Below, one piece after another: positions 31,273 through 42,400 of a stretch of 64,000 nucleotides of DNA; within the stretch, counting starts at the first letter, position 1; every line of letters begins with the position of its first letter. Origin of the DNA: Phragmites australis (taxonomy: Eukaryota; Streptophyta; Magnoliopsida; Poales; Poaceae); NCBI RefSeq assembly GCF_958298935.1, contig NC_084938.1, positions 23,107,501 to 23,171,500 on the forward strand. Direction: 5' to 3'. The notes under the pieces were generated by a model. The model was not told where the DNA came from, did not search any database, and worked only from the letters and a program-made list of their open reading frames with translations. Both the position numbers and the translations under genes were made by a program.

Positions 31273-33562
31273 ACCTTTTTCTAAAAAAAAAATGCAGCAC
31301 AGCACATAATACTCCCCACGGCCGGCTATCTATAACGAGGATTTCTTGACCTTCCTTTTGTAGTTCAATTTCTACATGTACACACTGTCGTAATCAGATT
31401 AATAAACAAGCTTGATATCTTCTTAACTTATACAAGCCTCTCAATTAAGATCGAAAAATATAGGACCGAGTTATACGACTATATGTGTGAATAGACATCC
31501 TACAAATTTCTTACAAAATATATGACATATATTTTTTTCACCCAACACTACTCAAAAACGTATAAATGAAAGTATAAACTTTAGAGAGGCAAAACGAGAA
31601 AGAAATTTCCAAGACAATATGATTCTACGGATGAAATATGAATCATATGCTTTATTCAAGATCATTTCATGTGTCTTTGCACATAAAAACTTGAAACTTG
31701 ATTGAATTACAAAGGAAAAAGACAGTTACCGAAAGAAACAACTCTCCAACTTGATGGTATAGAGGCAATGGGATTAAGACCCTCTCAAATACATAATTAT
31801 ATGGACGTTTATGCCTCTAGCAACAAGAAGGATTATTTCACAAAGATGGAAAAACTGTAGCTCAAAAAAAGAAGAAAATCACAACCGAAAAAAAGAAAAC
31901 TTGCAAACTTGTAAGGGAACCAATAGAGAGAAACTAGAATGAGGAAAATTCAAGTATATGCAGAAATATAAACTTTATTACTTAAAGATATCAGCCCTTT
32001 TTTAGGCGGATTACATGAATTTTTCTCTCAAAAACTCCCACCTATTTTATAGGCTAAGCACATATCTTCATCTCCTCTACAACCCTAACACTAGACTCTC
32101 AAATAGGTGGCATATAGGGCTCAAGTGGCTGGTTCAAACTCTTCGTACCCCTACCCCTCTATTTATAGGTCTAAAAAACTTGACACCTATATTTACTAGC
32201 TTGTTACCAAAATTCTTCTCTCTTGTAGTACACTCATAACTCCACTGAGGGTATTTTAGTCAATTTCTTGCTTCATCCATCGAACGGTTGTGGTGCTTTC
32301 ATGACTTAGTTTCATCTCGACGCGATCTTCATGATCGTACCATATACTCCTCCAGTCCTCCCACGATTTTGAGACCCAACCATGAAACACTCTGCACGTT
32401 TATCAAAACGTGACTCGTCACTTGCTTACACCTTAAGCAAGCGCTCTGATGTTGACACGTGTACTCCGTCTTGCGATCCTGATCGCCGATAAGTCTCTCC
32501 CGCTTCCGAACCCTCTAGCCGCTTTGTTATTTGCAGCGGCATCCCTTTCGCTTAACTTTGTCAACATGCTATTTTTATTCTTGGTTTCATGTTTTGCTTG
32601 ACCTTCACGTGTACAGCTAGGATCACCTTTAACTCCGTCTGACCTCCTTGATCGTCTGACACCAAGCTCCTGCTTAGCCTCGATCACCCGCCGTCAATTA
32701 CCAAGTTGTATCTGTCACCTGCATAACTTAGAGACAAGCAAACATATTTCTCCAACTCTAACTCTAGTTAGTCCATAATCAAAATGCTCAAATCAAGCTC
32801 AAACAATCCAAAACTCGACAAATCAAATCAACAACCATATTAATCACTCATCACATATAAATAAAAGGTATATTTCAACTTAATTTCTCACAATTTAAGT
32901 TTTTTAAGTAAAAATACTAGTAGCTGATAAAACTACTTGCAGGCTCTTTGGTCGAGAAATCAGCGAACTCGAAGCTGGTAAAACCGCTTATTACTGAAAT
33001 CCATAAACTAATCACCACAACCAAGAATTAAGTGTGTTGGACTGGTAATGTCTATCACCCTTGACCAAGTAAGATGATACCTAACTCAGCTGCTAAGTTG
33101 CAGCCAGCAAATCATAAGACTGTATGATCATGATCCGTGTTTGAGGCAGAGGAGAAGGACCTGGAGTCAGATGGAGCGTGGCCATGACGAGATGGCTCGC
33201 CGCTTCCACAAATTCTGGTACTCTGTGCTCCTAGTGCACCAAGTGAACAATTCCGATCTGCCCTACAAGTTGAAAATAAACAAATTGGCTGATGGAGAGA
33301 AACGAACTTGTCAAACTAAAGTGAAGAAAAGAAGCATGGCCCGGTACAAAGCCCTGAAAGGGCTACAGTGTAGATCACAAGACTGGGAAAATAACTCAAT
33401 CCTCATCGATCACCATCAATCCTTAGGCTTCTATTAATGGGTATGGTGTTGCATTATGATGCATTATGTGAGTCTTTTATTAATGACTATGGTCTTGTAT
33501 TATGATGCCTATCTACCTTGAAGTCACCTGTTTAAGTTATGCAATTGTATACTTGAAGTTAT
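31273..33562. other. Intergenic, no gene seen
   Basis: 31290-31400 is the 3' flank of alpha-amylase 2, recognised because it recurs in the relic at 38581. 31550-32720 looks repeat-like, with a TATTTATAGG box near 32160, but no LTR pair or conserved protein was found. A short frame at 33141-33437 has no recognisable domain. Confidence 0.45.
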
Positions 33563-33565
33563 TAT

Positions 33566-33790
33566 CACTACTATAGAACTCACTATCACTGTCGGTTTCG
33601 AAACCTCCTTCACTGTCGGTTTTAAAGCTGACAGTGGGTAACGGGTATCACTACCGGCGCGGAGAACCGACAGTAAAAGATGTTTTCACTGCTAGCTGAA
33701 GGCTCCAGCTGACAATGATGTCTGAAAATCACTGTCGGCTGGTGGTTTCAGCCGATAGTGATTCTCAAGGCATCACTACCGGTTAGAGCC
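33566..33790. repeat. CACTA left terminus and subterminal repeats
   Basis: Terminal CACTACTATAGAACT followed by inverted and direct copies of CACTGTCGGTTT, CCGACAGTRA and ATCACTACCGG, the presumed transposase binding sites. Confidence 0.85.
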
Positions 33791-35280
33791 TTCAACTGGC
33801 TGTGTTTTGCCTCTCCGGCCTCCCTCCCCTCTCCTCCCTATCCTCCCTCTCTCTATCCTCTCTGTCCTCCCTCTCTCTCCTCGATTTCTCTATCTCTCCC
33901 TCTCAATACATGTATATAATAAGATATATATTTAATGTAAATTAATAATAAAGGCACCTTCATTAATACATAGTAATTAATGTCATACAATGAAGGTGTT
34001 GGGCATCGACAAACACACATATATACATAATAGTTCTCATGTCACCCCAGAAAGTTAATCGAGTTGAGCTAGCCTAGTATCTCTCTACCTCTGCCGTGAT
34101 GAGGACCGTGTCTCCGTACGGACGGCCAATGGCGTGTGTACGTTCAGGGATGCCGAGGGGCCGATGGTGCTGGAGAAGAGGACCTGGCCACGCCTGATCG
34201 ACTGTAACGTCGTCTATACTCTAGGCTCGTCGGCGTATTAAAGACGTCGAAGTCGGACGCCTGAGCGCCACTATAGTTTGAGCCTTCGGGCTCCTCCGCA
34301 GCGCATTGATGGGTCACTCTCTCGTGCTCATCCACATCACATGTCATATTGATCTTACAAGTCACATCATCTTATATAGCAAAATAATGATTACAACAAG
34401 AACTAGGATTACGCATCTTTACACATGAAATGAAATTTCTCCTTATTTTCAAAGGTAGCCAATTTTAGCTCGGCCTGGATGTCTTGACTGTTGTATGTCG
34501 CAACAGCTTCCATCCCAATCGAGCTTTGCATTCATATGTATGATATCCTATTTTATCATTTGCAAAAAGAAAAACAAGTATGAAAATAGAGCAATTTTTA
34601 ATACAATACATAACATGAGTAAAAAAAAAGAAATACAGCCTCAATGTACAACAAAAACTAGACAGTAGGTATATAAAAGTGCTCTCAGAAAATGAATAAC
34701 AATTGGCCCTAGGACAATCAAGGTCCTACCCCCTAATTGTTCTATTGAGTACATCATCGACTGGACAATTTACTAAGTTCTTATATAGTTGTTAGAACCT
34801 AGATATAATTCTCAAAAATCACATAATATCATCATAGACAGTGCTACTGTACCAGATCAGAGAGCACAGATTCTGAAAATGACAAGCAATTTCCTGCTGA
34901 GACAAAAATAGAGACTGAACAACAGGATTTAAACAAGTAATGACAGAACAAAAAGGATGAATCAGCTTCCTTATCCAAAATCTGATATGCTAATCGATCT
35001 CTGAACTTACAGCAACACACTATCCAGGGATCAAATTATAATAGGTAGCCCACTGCAGAGATAACACAAGAAATATGTCTCGGTATATAAGTACAGATCA
35101 ACAAGAACCTTCAACAAGTCTCACCAAGAGCTACAAAAAATATCAGACAACTAGAGAATCATAAGTCTAAACTATTGTACTCAGTAAATTACGCAGTCTT
35201 AGTCTATCAATTCATCATCGAGCAAAAGAAATATGTATCAGTACTGTCCAGAACAGAAGAGGGGAAATACTCACAAGCAT
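33791..35280. other. CACTA interior, no gene seen
   Basis: A CT-rich stretch (33810-33905) is followed by AT-rich sequence. Short frames at 34144-34365 have no recognised domain. Confidence 0.5.
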
Positions 35281-35600
35281 CATTTGAACACATAAAAGGA
35301 CCGAGGCAGTATTTGTTCTTATCATTTGAACACACAAAAGGACCGAGGCAGCATATTTGTTCTTATCATTTGAACACACAAAAGGACCACAAGCAGCATC
35401 TGTTCTTATCATTTTAACACACAAAAGGACTACAAGTAGCGTTTATTCTTATCATTTTAACACACAAAAGGACCAATGCAGCATATCTGTTCTTATCATT
35501 TGAACACACAAAAGGACCACAAATAGTATCTATTCTTATCATTTTAACACACAAAAGGACCATCACACAAGCATTTGTCCTTATCATTTGAACACACAAG
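35281..35600. repeat. 43-bp tandem repeat (minisatellite), about 7.5 copies
   Basis: The unit starts CATTTGAACACACAAAAGGA, then CC..AGCAGCATCTGTTCTTAT. Unit starts are at 35281, 35323, 35367, 35410, 35453, 35497, 35540 and 35584, a period of 42-44 bp. Units differ at a few bases (CATTTGAA versus CATTTTAA). No protein role is supported. Confidence 0.9.
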
Positions 35601-35639
35601 CAGCTGGCCATGAATTGGTACGAACTTAAGCTGAAACCC

Positions 35640-36010
35640 TAGGAATCGGAGGGGAGAAGGAGACGGAGGGGGAGGGGGAGCCGGGAGATCTACCTCGACG
35701 TCGGAGTAGTGGTCCATGGTAACGGCGACGGTGGACGAGGGCGCAGGGCACGACAGCACGGTCTCCTCAGTATCGAGGTGCTCGTCAGGGTGGAGGTGGC
35801 GGGCTCCTTGGTGTCAGGGTGGTGGTCCTTGGCGACGATGACGGTGGACAAGGGCACAGTGCATGGTAGCATGGGCTCCTCGGCGTCGGGGAGGATGCGG
35901 CAAGCTCCTCAGCGTCAGGGTGGTGGTCCTCGGCGACGGCAGCGATGGACAACAGCGCAAGGCACGACAACGCGGGTTCCTCGGTGTCAGGAGGCGATTC
36001 GGCGGAGGGC
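35640..36010. repeat. GC-rich imperfect 100-115 bp tandem repeat
   Basis: TCAGGGTGGTGGTCCTTGGC recurs with its surroundings (AACGGCGACGGTGGAC, AGGGCGCAGGGCACGACA) at about 35700, 35814 and 35915. The GC content contrasts with the AT-rich flanks. It may be captured or amplified sequence within the transposon. No conserved protein is seen. Confidence 0.5.
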
Positions 36011-36061
36011 ACATGCTATGAAGGAAAAAATTTCTAAGTGTAAGAGGGCACAGACGTCGAG

Positions 36062-36222
36062 CACTTTTATTGAGGAAGACTTTCACTGCCGGCTCAAGAT
36101 GAAGACCAGTAGTGAAAGGGGATCTTTACTGCCGGCTCAATAGGACAACCGGTAGTGAAACATATTTCACTGCCGGTCCAAGAAGTCCACCGGCAGTGAA
36201 ACCCCTTTCACTGCAGGTCCGG
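36062..36222. repeat. Internal CACTA-type subterminal array
   Basis: Alternating CACTGCCGGCTC and GGTAGTGAAA words (at least seven) in the middle of the element, about 2.5 kb from either end. It suggests the 5-kb element is a composite of two related CACTA copies. Confidence 0.7.
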
Positions 36223-36237
36223 GGTGAAATTTTTTTA

Positions 36238-36330
36238 TTTTAGCTGCGCACATGCGCCCGTTGAGACTCGAAACCATGACCTGCCCCAACTAAAACTGAA
36301 CAATTAAACCGCTGCGCTACTCAAGTATTT
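36238..36330 (-). repeat. tRNA-like relic (box A and box B)
   Basis: On the minus strand GTAGCGCAGCGGTTTAA resembles box A and GGTTTCGAGTCTC resembles box B with one extra T, about 35 bp apart. The cloverleaf is not intact, so this is a relic or tRNA-derived repeat and not a tRNA gene. Confidence 0.35.
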
Positions 36331-36802
36331 TTAAATTAGTTGTACTATCTATGTTTATTAACATTCCGTTGACCTAAAATCCTAATGCAAAAAATTTACT
36401 CAATTTTCTAATTCAATAAAAAATTAAAATAAATATGTTCATACTTAAGTTTCTATATTGGGGCTTGCTATATATCTTCATTTCATCAATAAATATTTTA
36501 AATCATTAAAAATTGAAAATAAATACACTCATACTATAGCTAATGTAAATAATGTAATATGTAAATAGCAATATGATAGTGCTATTGCTAATTCATAAAA
36601 AAATGAAAAATAGTAATACATAGCAATAGTGCTTGTGCCATTGCTAATTCATTAAAATAAAAAATCAATATGCTCAATACTAAAGACATCTTCCACCATA
36701 AACTACAAATTGAAGCTTCTATAATATAAGTAAGGTATAATTGCATCTAAAATAAATTCATACAAAGTAATTAATACAATTTAGCTACTTTGCGTTAACG
36801 GT

Positions 36803-37021
36803 TTATCCTTCATTATGATTACGACGTACATATGGAGGTTCGTCGATGTCTTCCATGGGACCTAGGTCGACATCCTCTCCGAAAGTAGGTAGCACGTCGA
36901 ATTGATTGTAGTCTTCCTCATCAACGACATTCTCCACTCCGACAATCCTTTTTTCCCATGAAGAACCACGTGGCACTTCTCCTTGTTAGCCGGGTCCGAT
37001 GAATTTTTGTTGGTGTCATCC
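36803..37021 (-). pseudogene. CACTA tnp2, last exon (DUF4216 end)
   Basis: Reads HVVLHGKKRIVGVENVVDEE, then DYNQFDVLPTFGEDVD and PPYVRRNHNEG, ending TAA at 36803-36805. This is the C-terminus of plant TNP2 transposases, homologous to the piece at 1059-1321. An AG acceptor-like TTCTAG precedes it at 37022. No further tnp2 exons were recognised between here and 38577, so the gene is largely deleted. Confidence 0.75.
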
Positions 37022-38384
37022 CTAGAAATTTTCTTTATTATTCAACCCTTACATGCATGATATACATATAACGATAACTTATCAAATTTAAATAGCACAT
37101 TCACCCTCGGGATCAACCTCATGATACTCCGCAATGTCATTCTCTAAAGAGCGATAAAGTGCGTTGAAATGAGAATGAGTGAAATGTCATGAGATGTGAT
37201 CTAAATGACATGAAATATGGTAGAGATGTAGTGCATGAGGTTATGAATGCAATAGAGGCAGAATCACATGAATTGGAGTTCATTTGCCCACTTAATTAAC
37301 CAAATTACAAGCTTGTTGTTTTTAAATCCAAAATTATATGAGCTAGTTCAAACAAACTCACATGAGGGAAGTACTCAACAAGAAAAAATGTATTTTACTA
37401 TGTAAGGTATACATAGAGAAGACCTAAAAAATTAGTTTCACATTTTTTTATTAATTTCTGTAGAAATTAATCAAGTTTAAAAGGCTTAATCAAGATTAAC
37501 AAAGAATTAGTGCTAAACTAGCATTTCATGATAGAAATATATTTTAACTATACAAAGCATGACAAAATAAGATTAACAAAGTTGGATTGACTAATTTTGG
37601 ATATTTCAAGATTTAATTATGGATTAACAAGTTACAACATATTTAAAAAATAGAGTTATTTCAGTGGACATTTCATGCATGCATGTATTTTTATCATGTA
37701 GATCATGAAAAAAAAACTAACAAACTTAGTTTCATATTTTTCCGAGCTTTAGATATTTTTCTACAAATTATAGATTATTTTAGCCGATTTATCAATACAA
37801 CTAATATTCCTTTTGGCATTTTCTGGATTTTTCAACTTTGACCAGTTGCCAGTGGTGAACGGCGGTGGAGCTTGGCCGAGGAGGGGTACCAAAATGCTCA
37901 ACGCACTATGGAGAACTCGTTTGAGGGTTCAACGGCGGTATGTACGGCGGCAAGCACAGCCTGTAGTGACCATGGCGGGCTGTGGAGCTAGGCCGACGGT
38001 GGTGGTGCGCTGTTGAGGGAGAGAGTGGAAGGGAAGGGAGCGGCGAGATTCTCTGGACTGCAATGAAGCTCACCGTGCATTCGGCTCGGGCAGAGGTGGC
38101 TCACGGCCTGAAGTTCATCGGCGAGGTGAGCGAGCTTGTGGTGGCGACCAACGGAGCACTAGGCCGATGATGGCGATCGAACTAGCATGCGCAAAATATT
38201 GGGTATGGCACTGTGAAGCTCACCGAGCAATAGAATTGGACGGAGATGACTCAGAAGCGGTGATACGTCCGTGAGGGCAACGAAGGTCACCAGGAACGGT
38301 GCTGTGCTTGGGCTTGGGGCAGGGCCACTGTTTTATGTTGCACACACCACCACCGGCTCATCCCACGAGCCAGAAGTGATGTTC
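37022..38384. other. CACTA interior, no intact gene
   Basis: AT-rich sequence to about 37800, then a more GC-rich stretch with short open frames lacking recognisable domains. Subterminal repeats begin near 38385. Confidence 0.45.
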
Positions 38385-38580
38385 AGCTATCACTACTAGT
38401 CGGTGGCTTAAGCCGACAGTGATGAGACGACTGGTCATCACTGCCGGCTCAAGCCATCAGTCAATAGTGATTCCCCTTCCCACGTGGCCTACGAACTGGC
38501 AGTGATGCTCCATCACTACCGGCTCGTAAGGAACTAGCAGTGATGGGCTGGCATATAAGCCCAGTTCTGTAGTAGTGTAT

Positions 38581-38720
38581 ACGACATCCACGTTGAGAAC
38601 AAAGTTGCGGATCCTCGTGCTGCAAACATGCAGCACAATGCTTCACCACAACTCTCTATAACGAGCATTTCCTGATTCTAGTTTTTGTAGTTCCTGAAAA
38701 CGTCAATGTGTACACGTTCT
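38581..38720 (+). pseudogene. Alpha-amylase relic 3 (exon fragment and 3' UTR)
   Basis: Directly right of the CACTA duplication. CATCCACGTTGAGAACAAAG and TTGCGGATCCTCGT match the last-exon stretch of alpha-amylase 2 ([11 protein letters not shown], near 30967-31002) with one single-base insertion. The next part, GCAGCACA through CTATAACGAG.ATTTC and TTTTGTAGTT to about 38720, matches its 3' flank at 31293-31390. The coding sequence between the two is deleted. It is on the plus strand, in tandem with alpha-amylase 2. Confidence 0.75.
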
Positions 38721-39053
38721 CAGGAACTAAAAGGGAGTTGTTAATTTTTAATCGAGTGAAAACAAGGGTATGTTTCACTCGACAATAGCAACTGTTGAAT
38801 GAAGATCTAACAGTTGACAAAAAATTGATTCACAAGTGAACGATATTTTCTATAGTAGGGTCATATACAATTTTCTGGTGCATTCCAGATAAATATCCCT
38901 GACTGAGTATAGATCAAAAGACAGACGCACGATCGGACGATTAGATGGCCAACACATCGAGTGAAACAAAACCCTGATTTGAGTCGATTGAAGTCTAGTA
39001 AATCTGATAAAGAAAAGTATATTTGGCAAACTATGGATAGATTGACCAAATTA
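38721..39053. other. Intergenic, no gene seen
   Basis: Short spacer between the amylase relic and the LINE. No conserved coding sequence or repeat end was recognised. Confidence 0.4.
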
Positions 39054-39479
39054 ATGCAAACCACTAGTTTTTTTTAGAAAGGCGACAAGAGATCTACTGT
39101 TTTATTAGATGAGTAAAAAGAGTAGAAAAACAAAGGAGCACACTTAAGCTAGTAAACAAAGGAAGAAGCAAGAACCGGGAAAACCAGTAGGCCAAAGAAC
39201 AACGAGACCACAACACACAACAATGACAACAGGATACTCATGAGAAAAATAATAGGGATCTTAGGAAATTGAGAAAAAAATGCTTTGAAGAGTTCCTCAA
39301 TATGATCTATGATTAACTGTGCAATCCTGAGAGGTTCCACTTTTTTTATTTAGGAAGGTCCTTCGATTTCTCTCTTTTTAAATATTCTACCAAAAGGTAA
39401 TCATAATGCCATTGAAATCACGCCGAAGTTGTTTGTCGATTTTTTTTATGCTGCTCTCCACCAACTTGTTATAGTTCGT

Positions 39480-42400
39480 TATTGATTTAATTGCGGCAAG
39501 TTATGAAGGCGTAACCAATGCAAAATGTGCGTCCAAACTTCCTTTGTGTAAACACAATCTTTCCACAAATGTACGGCAGTCTCATTCTCTTGGTCACACA
39601 ACAGGAAAATTTGCTTTCGCGGCTAGTTTCGTTTCGCCAGATTGTTCGCGGTTAGGATTTTGTTTTGCAGGAGAATCCAAGAAAACATTTTGCTTTTTGG
39701 TTCTGTTTTGGCTCGCCATATCTTCTGCATACTATATCTCTTAATGGATCCCACGAACTGAATGTCATATGCACTCTTTGCCTTAGATTGCCCATTTGTC
39801 ATCCACTTCCTTGTAATAGAGTCCTGGACATCATCCTATAGGGTGATGTCTCGCACTAGCCAACATAAATCAATTAACTATTGTAGCTCTTCCTCTGTTT
39901 CAGTCATTTGTACATAGCATCCATCTTTGATGGGTAAGGCCAACTTTGAAATTGAAATTTTTCCTCAACGATTTGTCAAAGATGAGAAGTGCAATGTTAT
40001 CAAGGGCATTCCCATTCAACCAACTAGAGTGCTATAAAGCGGCCTTCTCCCCATTCCCAGCTGATACTGCGGTCGATGCGTTGAAGAGTGCCATATCTTT
40101 TTCATCATAGCACCGACATGCTCTTCCAAGGTCATTCTTATTCTTGCCAATCAAACCAAAGCCATTGAAGTCTCAACGCCCTCAAAAACTTTTCCAATTC
40201 CAAGGTACCCAAACCGCCTAGAATTTTTGTCTGGTGACTGTTGGCCAATTAACAAGACAGTGCCCTCCCCCCTTAACTTTTGCAGGGACTTCCCCTCTCC
40301 ATAGGAAACTCCTTCTTATTCTATCAATCTTTTTTTGAAGCCACTTCTATAAGGGGATTATGGTTAGGTGATATATTGGTTGAGTTGAGAGAATGGATTT
40401 GACAAGGATGTTGTGGCCTGTTAAAGAGAAAAGCCTTTCTTGCCAGCCGGGAAGCTTGTTGCTAATCTTGTCAATGAATGGTTGCACATCAACCTTTCAC
40501 AACCTTCTTGTATGGAGAGGCATGCCTAAATATTTGGATGGAAAAACTCCTATCTTCCCAGGGAAGCCTTGAAGGATTGACTGCAATGACAAATCTTGGC
40601 ACCTAATTGGGTACACTTCAGTTTTTGATATATTAGTTACTAATCTTGTGCACTGCTCGAATGCATACAGGATTTGCTGCAGTGCTTGCAGTTCTTCTCT
40701 GTCGGGGTTTGCAAAAATAGTTGTGTCGTCTGCATAAAAGGAGCACCTTAATTTCACCGATCTTAACAAAAGAGGCCTTAAGATGTTTTGTTGTGCGGCT
40801 CATGAGAAGATTTTTTGAAGCATGTCAATGGCAAGGATGAAAAAGCATCGATGACAATGGATTGCCCTACCTTAATCCCCGAGCATGATTGAACAATTTC
40901 CCCGGGGTTCCATTTAGCAGTACATGTGAGGAGGAGGTGGCCAAAAGGAAGGAAATCTAATCTCTCCATTTTTGCCCAAAACCGAGATGGTGAAGCATAT
41001 CAAGCAAAAATGACCAACTTATAGAGTTGAAAGCTTTTGAAATGTCGAGCTTGATAAACAAAGCCACATGCTTGTTCTTGTGCAGGTCTTTGATCACATT
41101 TTGCACATAAAGGAAGTTAGCGTGAATAGACCGTTTCTTTATGAATGCACTTTGCCCCCTCTGGACAAGGTCCTCTATGTGAGGTGCAAGCCGGTTTGCA
41201 AGTGCTTTTGTGATGATTTTTGCAGGGCTGCTGATAAGGCTTATTGGATGGTAGTCTTTGACTGCCACTGCATCAAGCTTTTTGGGAAGGAGAACTATGT
41301 TGGCAGTGTTTACCAAATGCAACTTATCAGATCCCATCCAATAGAAAGACTGAATTGCTTTCATCAGATATTCCGTTATTATGTCCCAGCATTTTCTATA
41401 AAAACAGGCCGATGTATCCATCAGGGCTAGGAGCTTTTTCTGGATGCAAGGAATTGATTGTGTCCCTCAGTTCATGCTCATCAAAAGGAGCTTTCAGGCT
41501 TAAAAGGTCTCTCTATTGATACCCTAGAGCATCCTAGTTGATGGTGAGCTGGCGCAGGACATTTGTGCCTAGCTGGTCGACATAATATTTGTGCAACACT
41601 GCTTCCTTGTCTTGGTGTGAAGAGACTAGACCCTCAGCTGTTTGCTGCATTTGAATGTATTTTTGGCGCCTCCTACCATTGGTCTTGATGTGAAAAAACT
41701 TTGTATTTGCATATGTCTTTTTGATGTAGACACATCTTGAGTGCTACCTGGCTCTCATCCGCTCCAGCATCGCTAGTGCAAGGAATCGTTTAAATAGTAT
41801 TCTAATTAATCATTAAATTGATCATTTCCATAATCACGACTGCAATGATTAACCAGAATACAATTTTGGTAGTCCTGGTATGTGATTTGTGCTTAAGATC
41901 GAAACACATGTCTTTCTAACATATATCGTCACAACAAAGCCTAATAAAGAGCGAGTAATGAAATTATATTACAAGTCTTTAAGTATTAATAATTTTTGAC
42001 AATTTACAACAAAAGAGAGAGCTAGGGGGACAATAAAATAGATCATCCCTAGACAAAAGAGAAACCACGTAGCGGAAGACAAAATCTATTAACAACAAAG
42101 ATAAGTGGAATCATATGCCCATAAGTTCCACCCTAAAATAATGTCACACAAGTAGTTGCACTACTCATCCTCGCTACCTACCTCGGCGGGCACGAAGTAG
42201 CCGAACACTACCTCTTCCACGTTGGTAGCACCTGAAAGAGCATCATGAGTATGAAGTTACTTGCAAAACTTAATCCATATTGGGTACATATAAATAACCT
42301 GACTTTAAGGATTATGCATTTGGATGAATTAGCAAGGATCGGCCATAAGGTTAAGTAAAGTTCATATGCAAAAACAGTTTTGACACAAATATGTGAGCAT

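Larger units (their letters stand above)
33566..38577 (-). mobile_element. CACTA (En/Spm) transposon, 5.0 kb, internally decayed
   Basis: Termini CACTACTATAGAACT (33566) and, inverted, CACTACTACAGAACT (38577) match at 14 of 15 bases, with a 3-bp target duplication TAT at 33563-33565 and 38578-38580. Subterminal arrays of ACTGTCGGTT and CACTGCCGGCTC types lie at 33590-33790 and 38385-38560. The interior has a tnp2 C-terminal exon on the minus strand (36803), so the element orientation is minus, but no full transposase: it is a non-autonomous deletion derivative. A third array (36062-36222), a 43-bp tandem repeat and a tRNA-like relic are also inside. Confidence 0.9.

Noticed and set aside
33141..33437. 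A 98-codon plus-strand frame
   Set aside because: No conserved motif, no start context or neighbour support; likely chance.
35281..35600. Possible CRISPR-like repeat-spacer pattern
   Set aside because: The whole 43-bp unit is conserved with no unique spacers, and the context is a plant transposon.
35215..35611. Repeated minus-strand peptide frames (CVQMIRTN-like)
   Set aside because: Produced by the 43-bp tandem repeat; a period not divisible by 3 shifts the frame each unit, so it is not a coding repeat.
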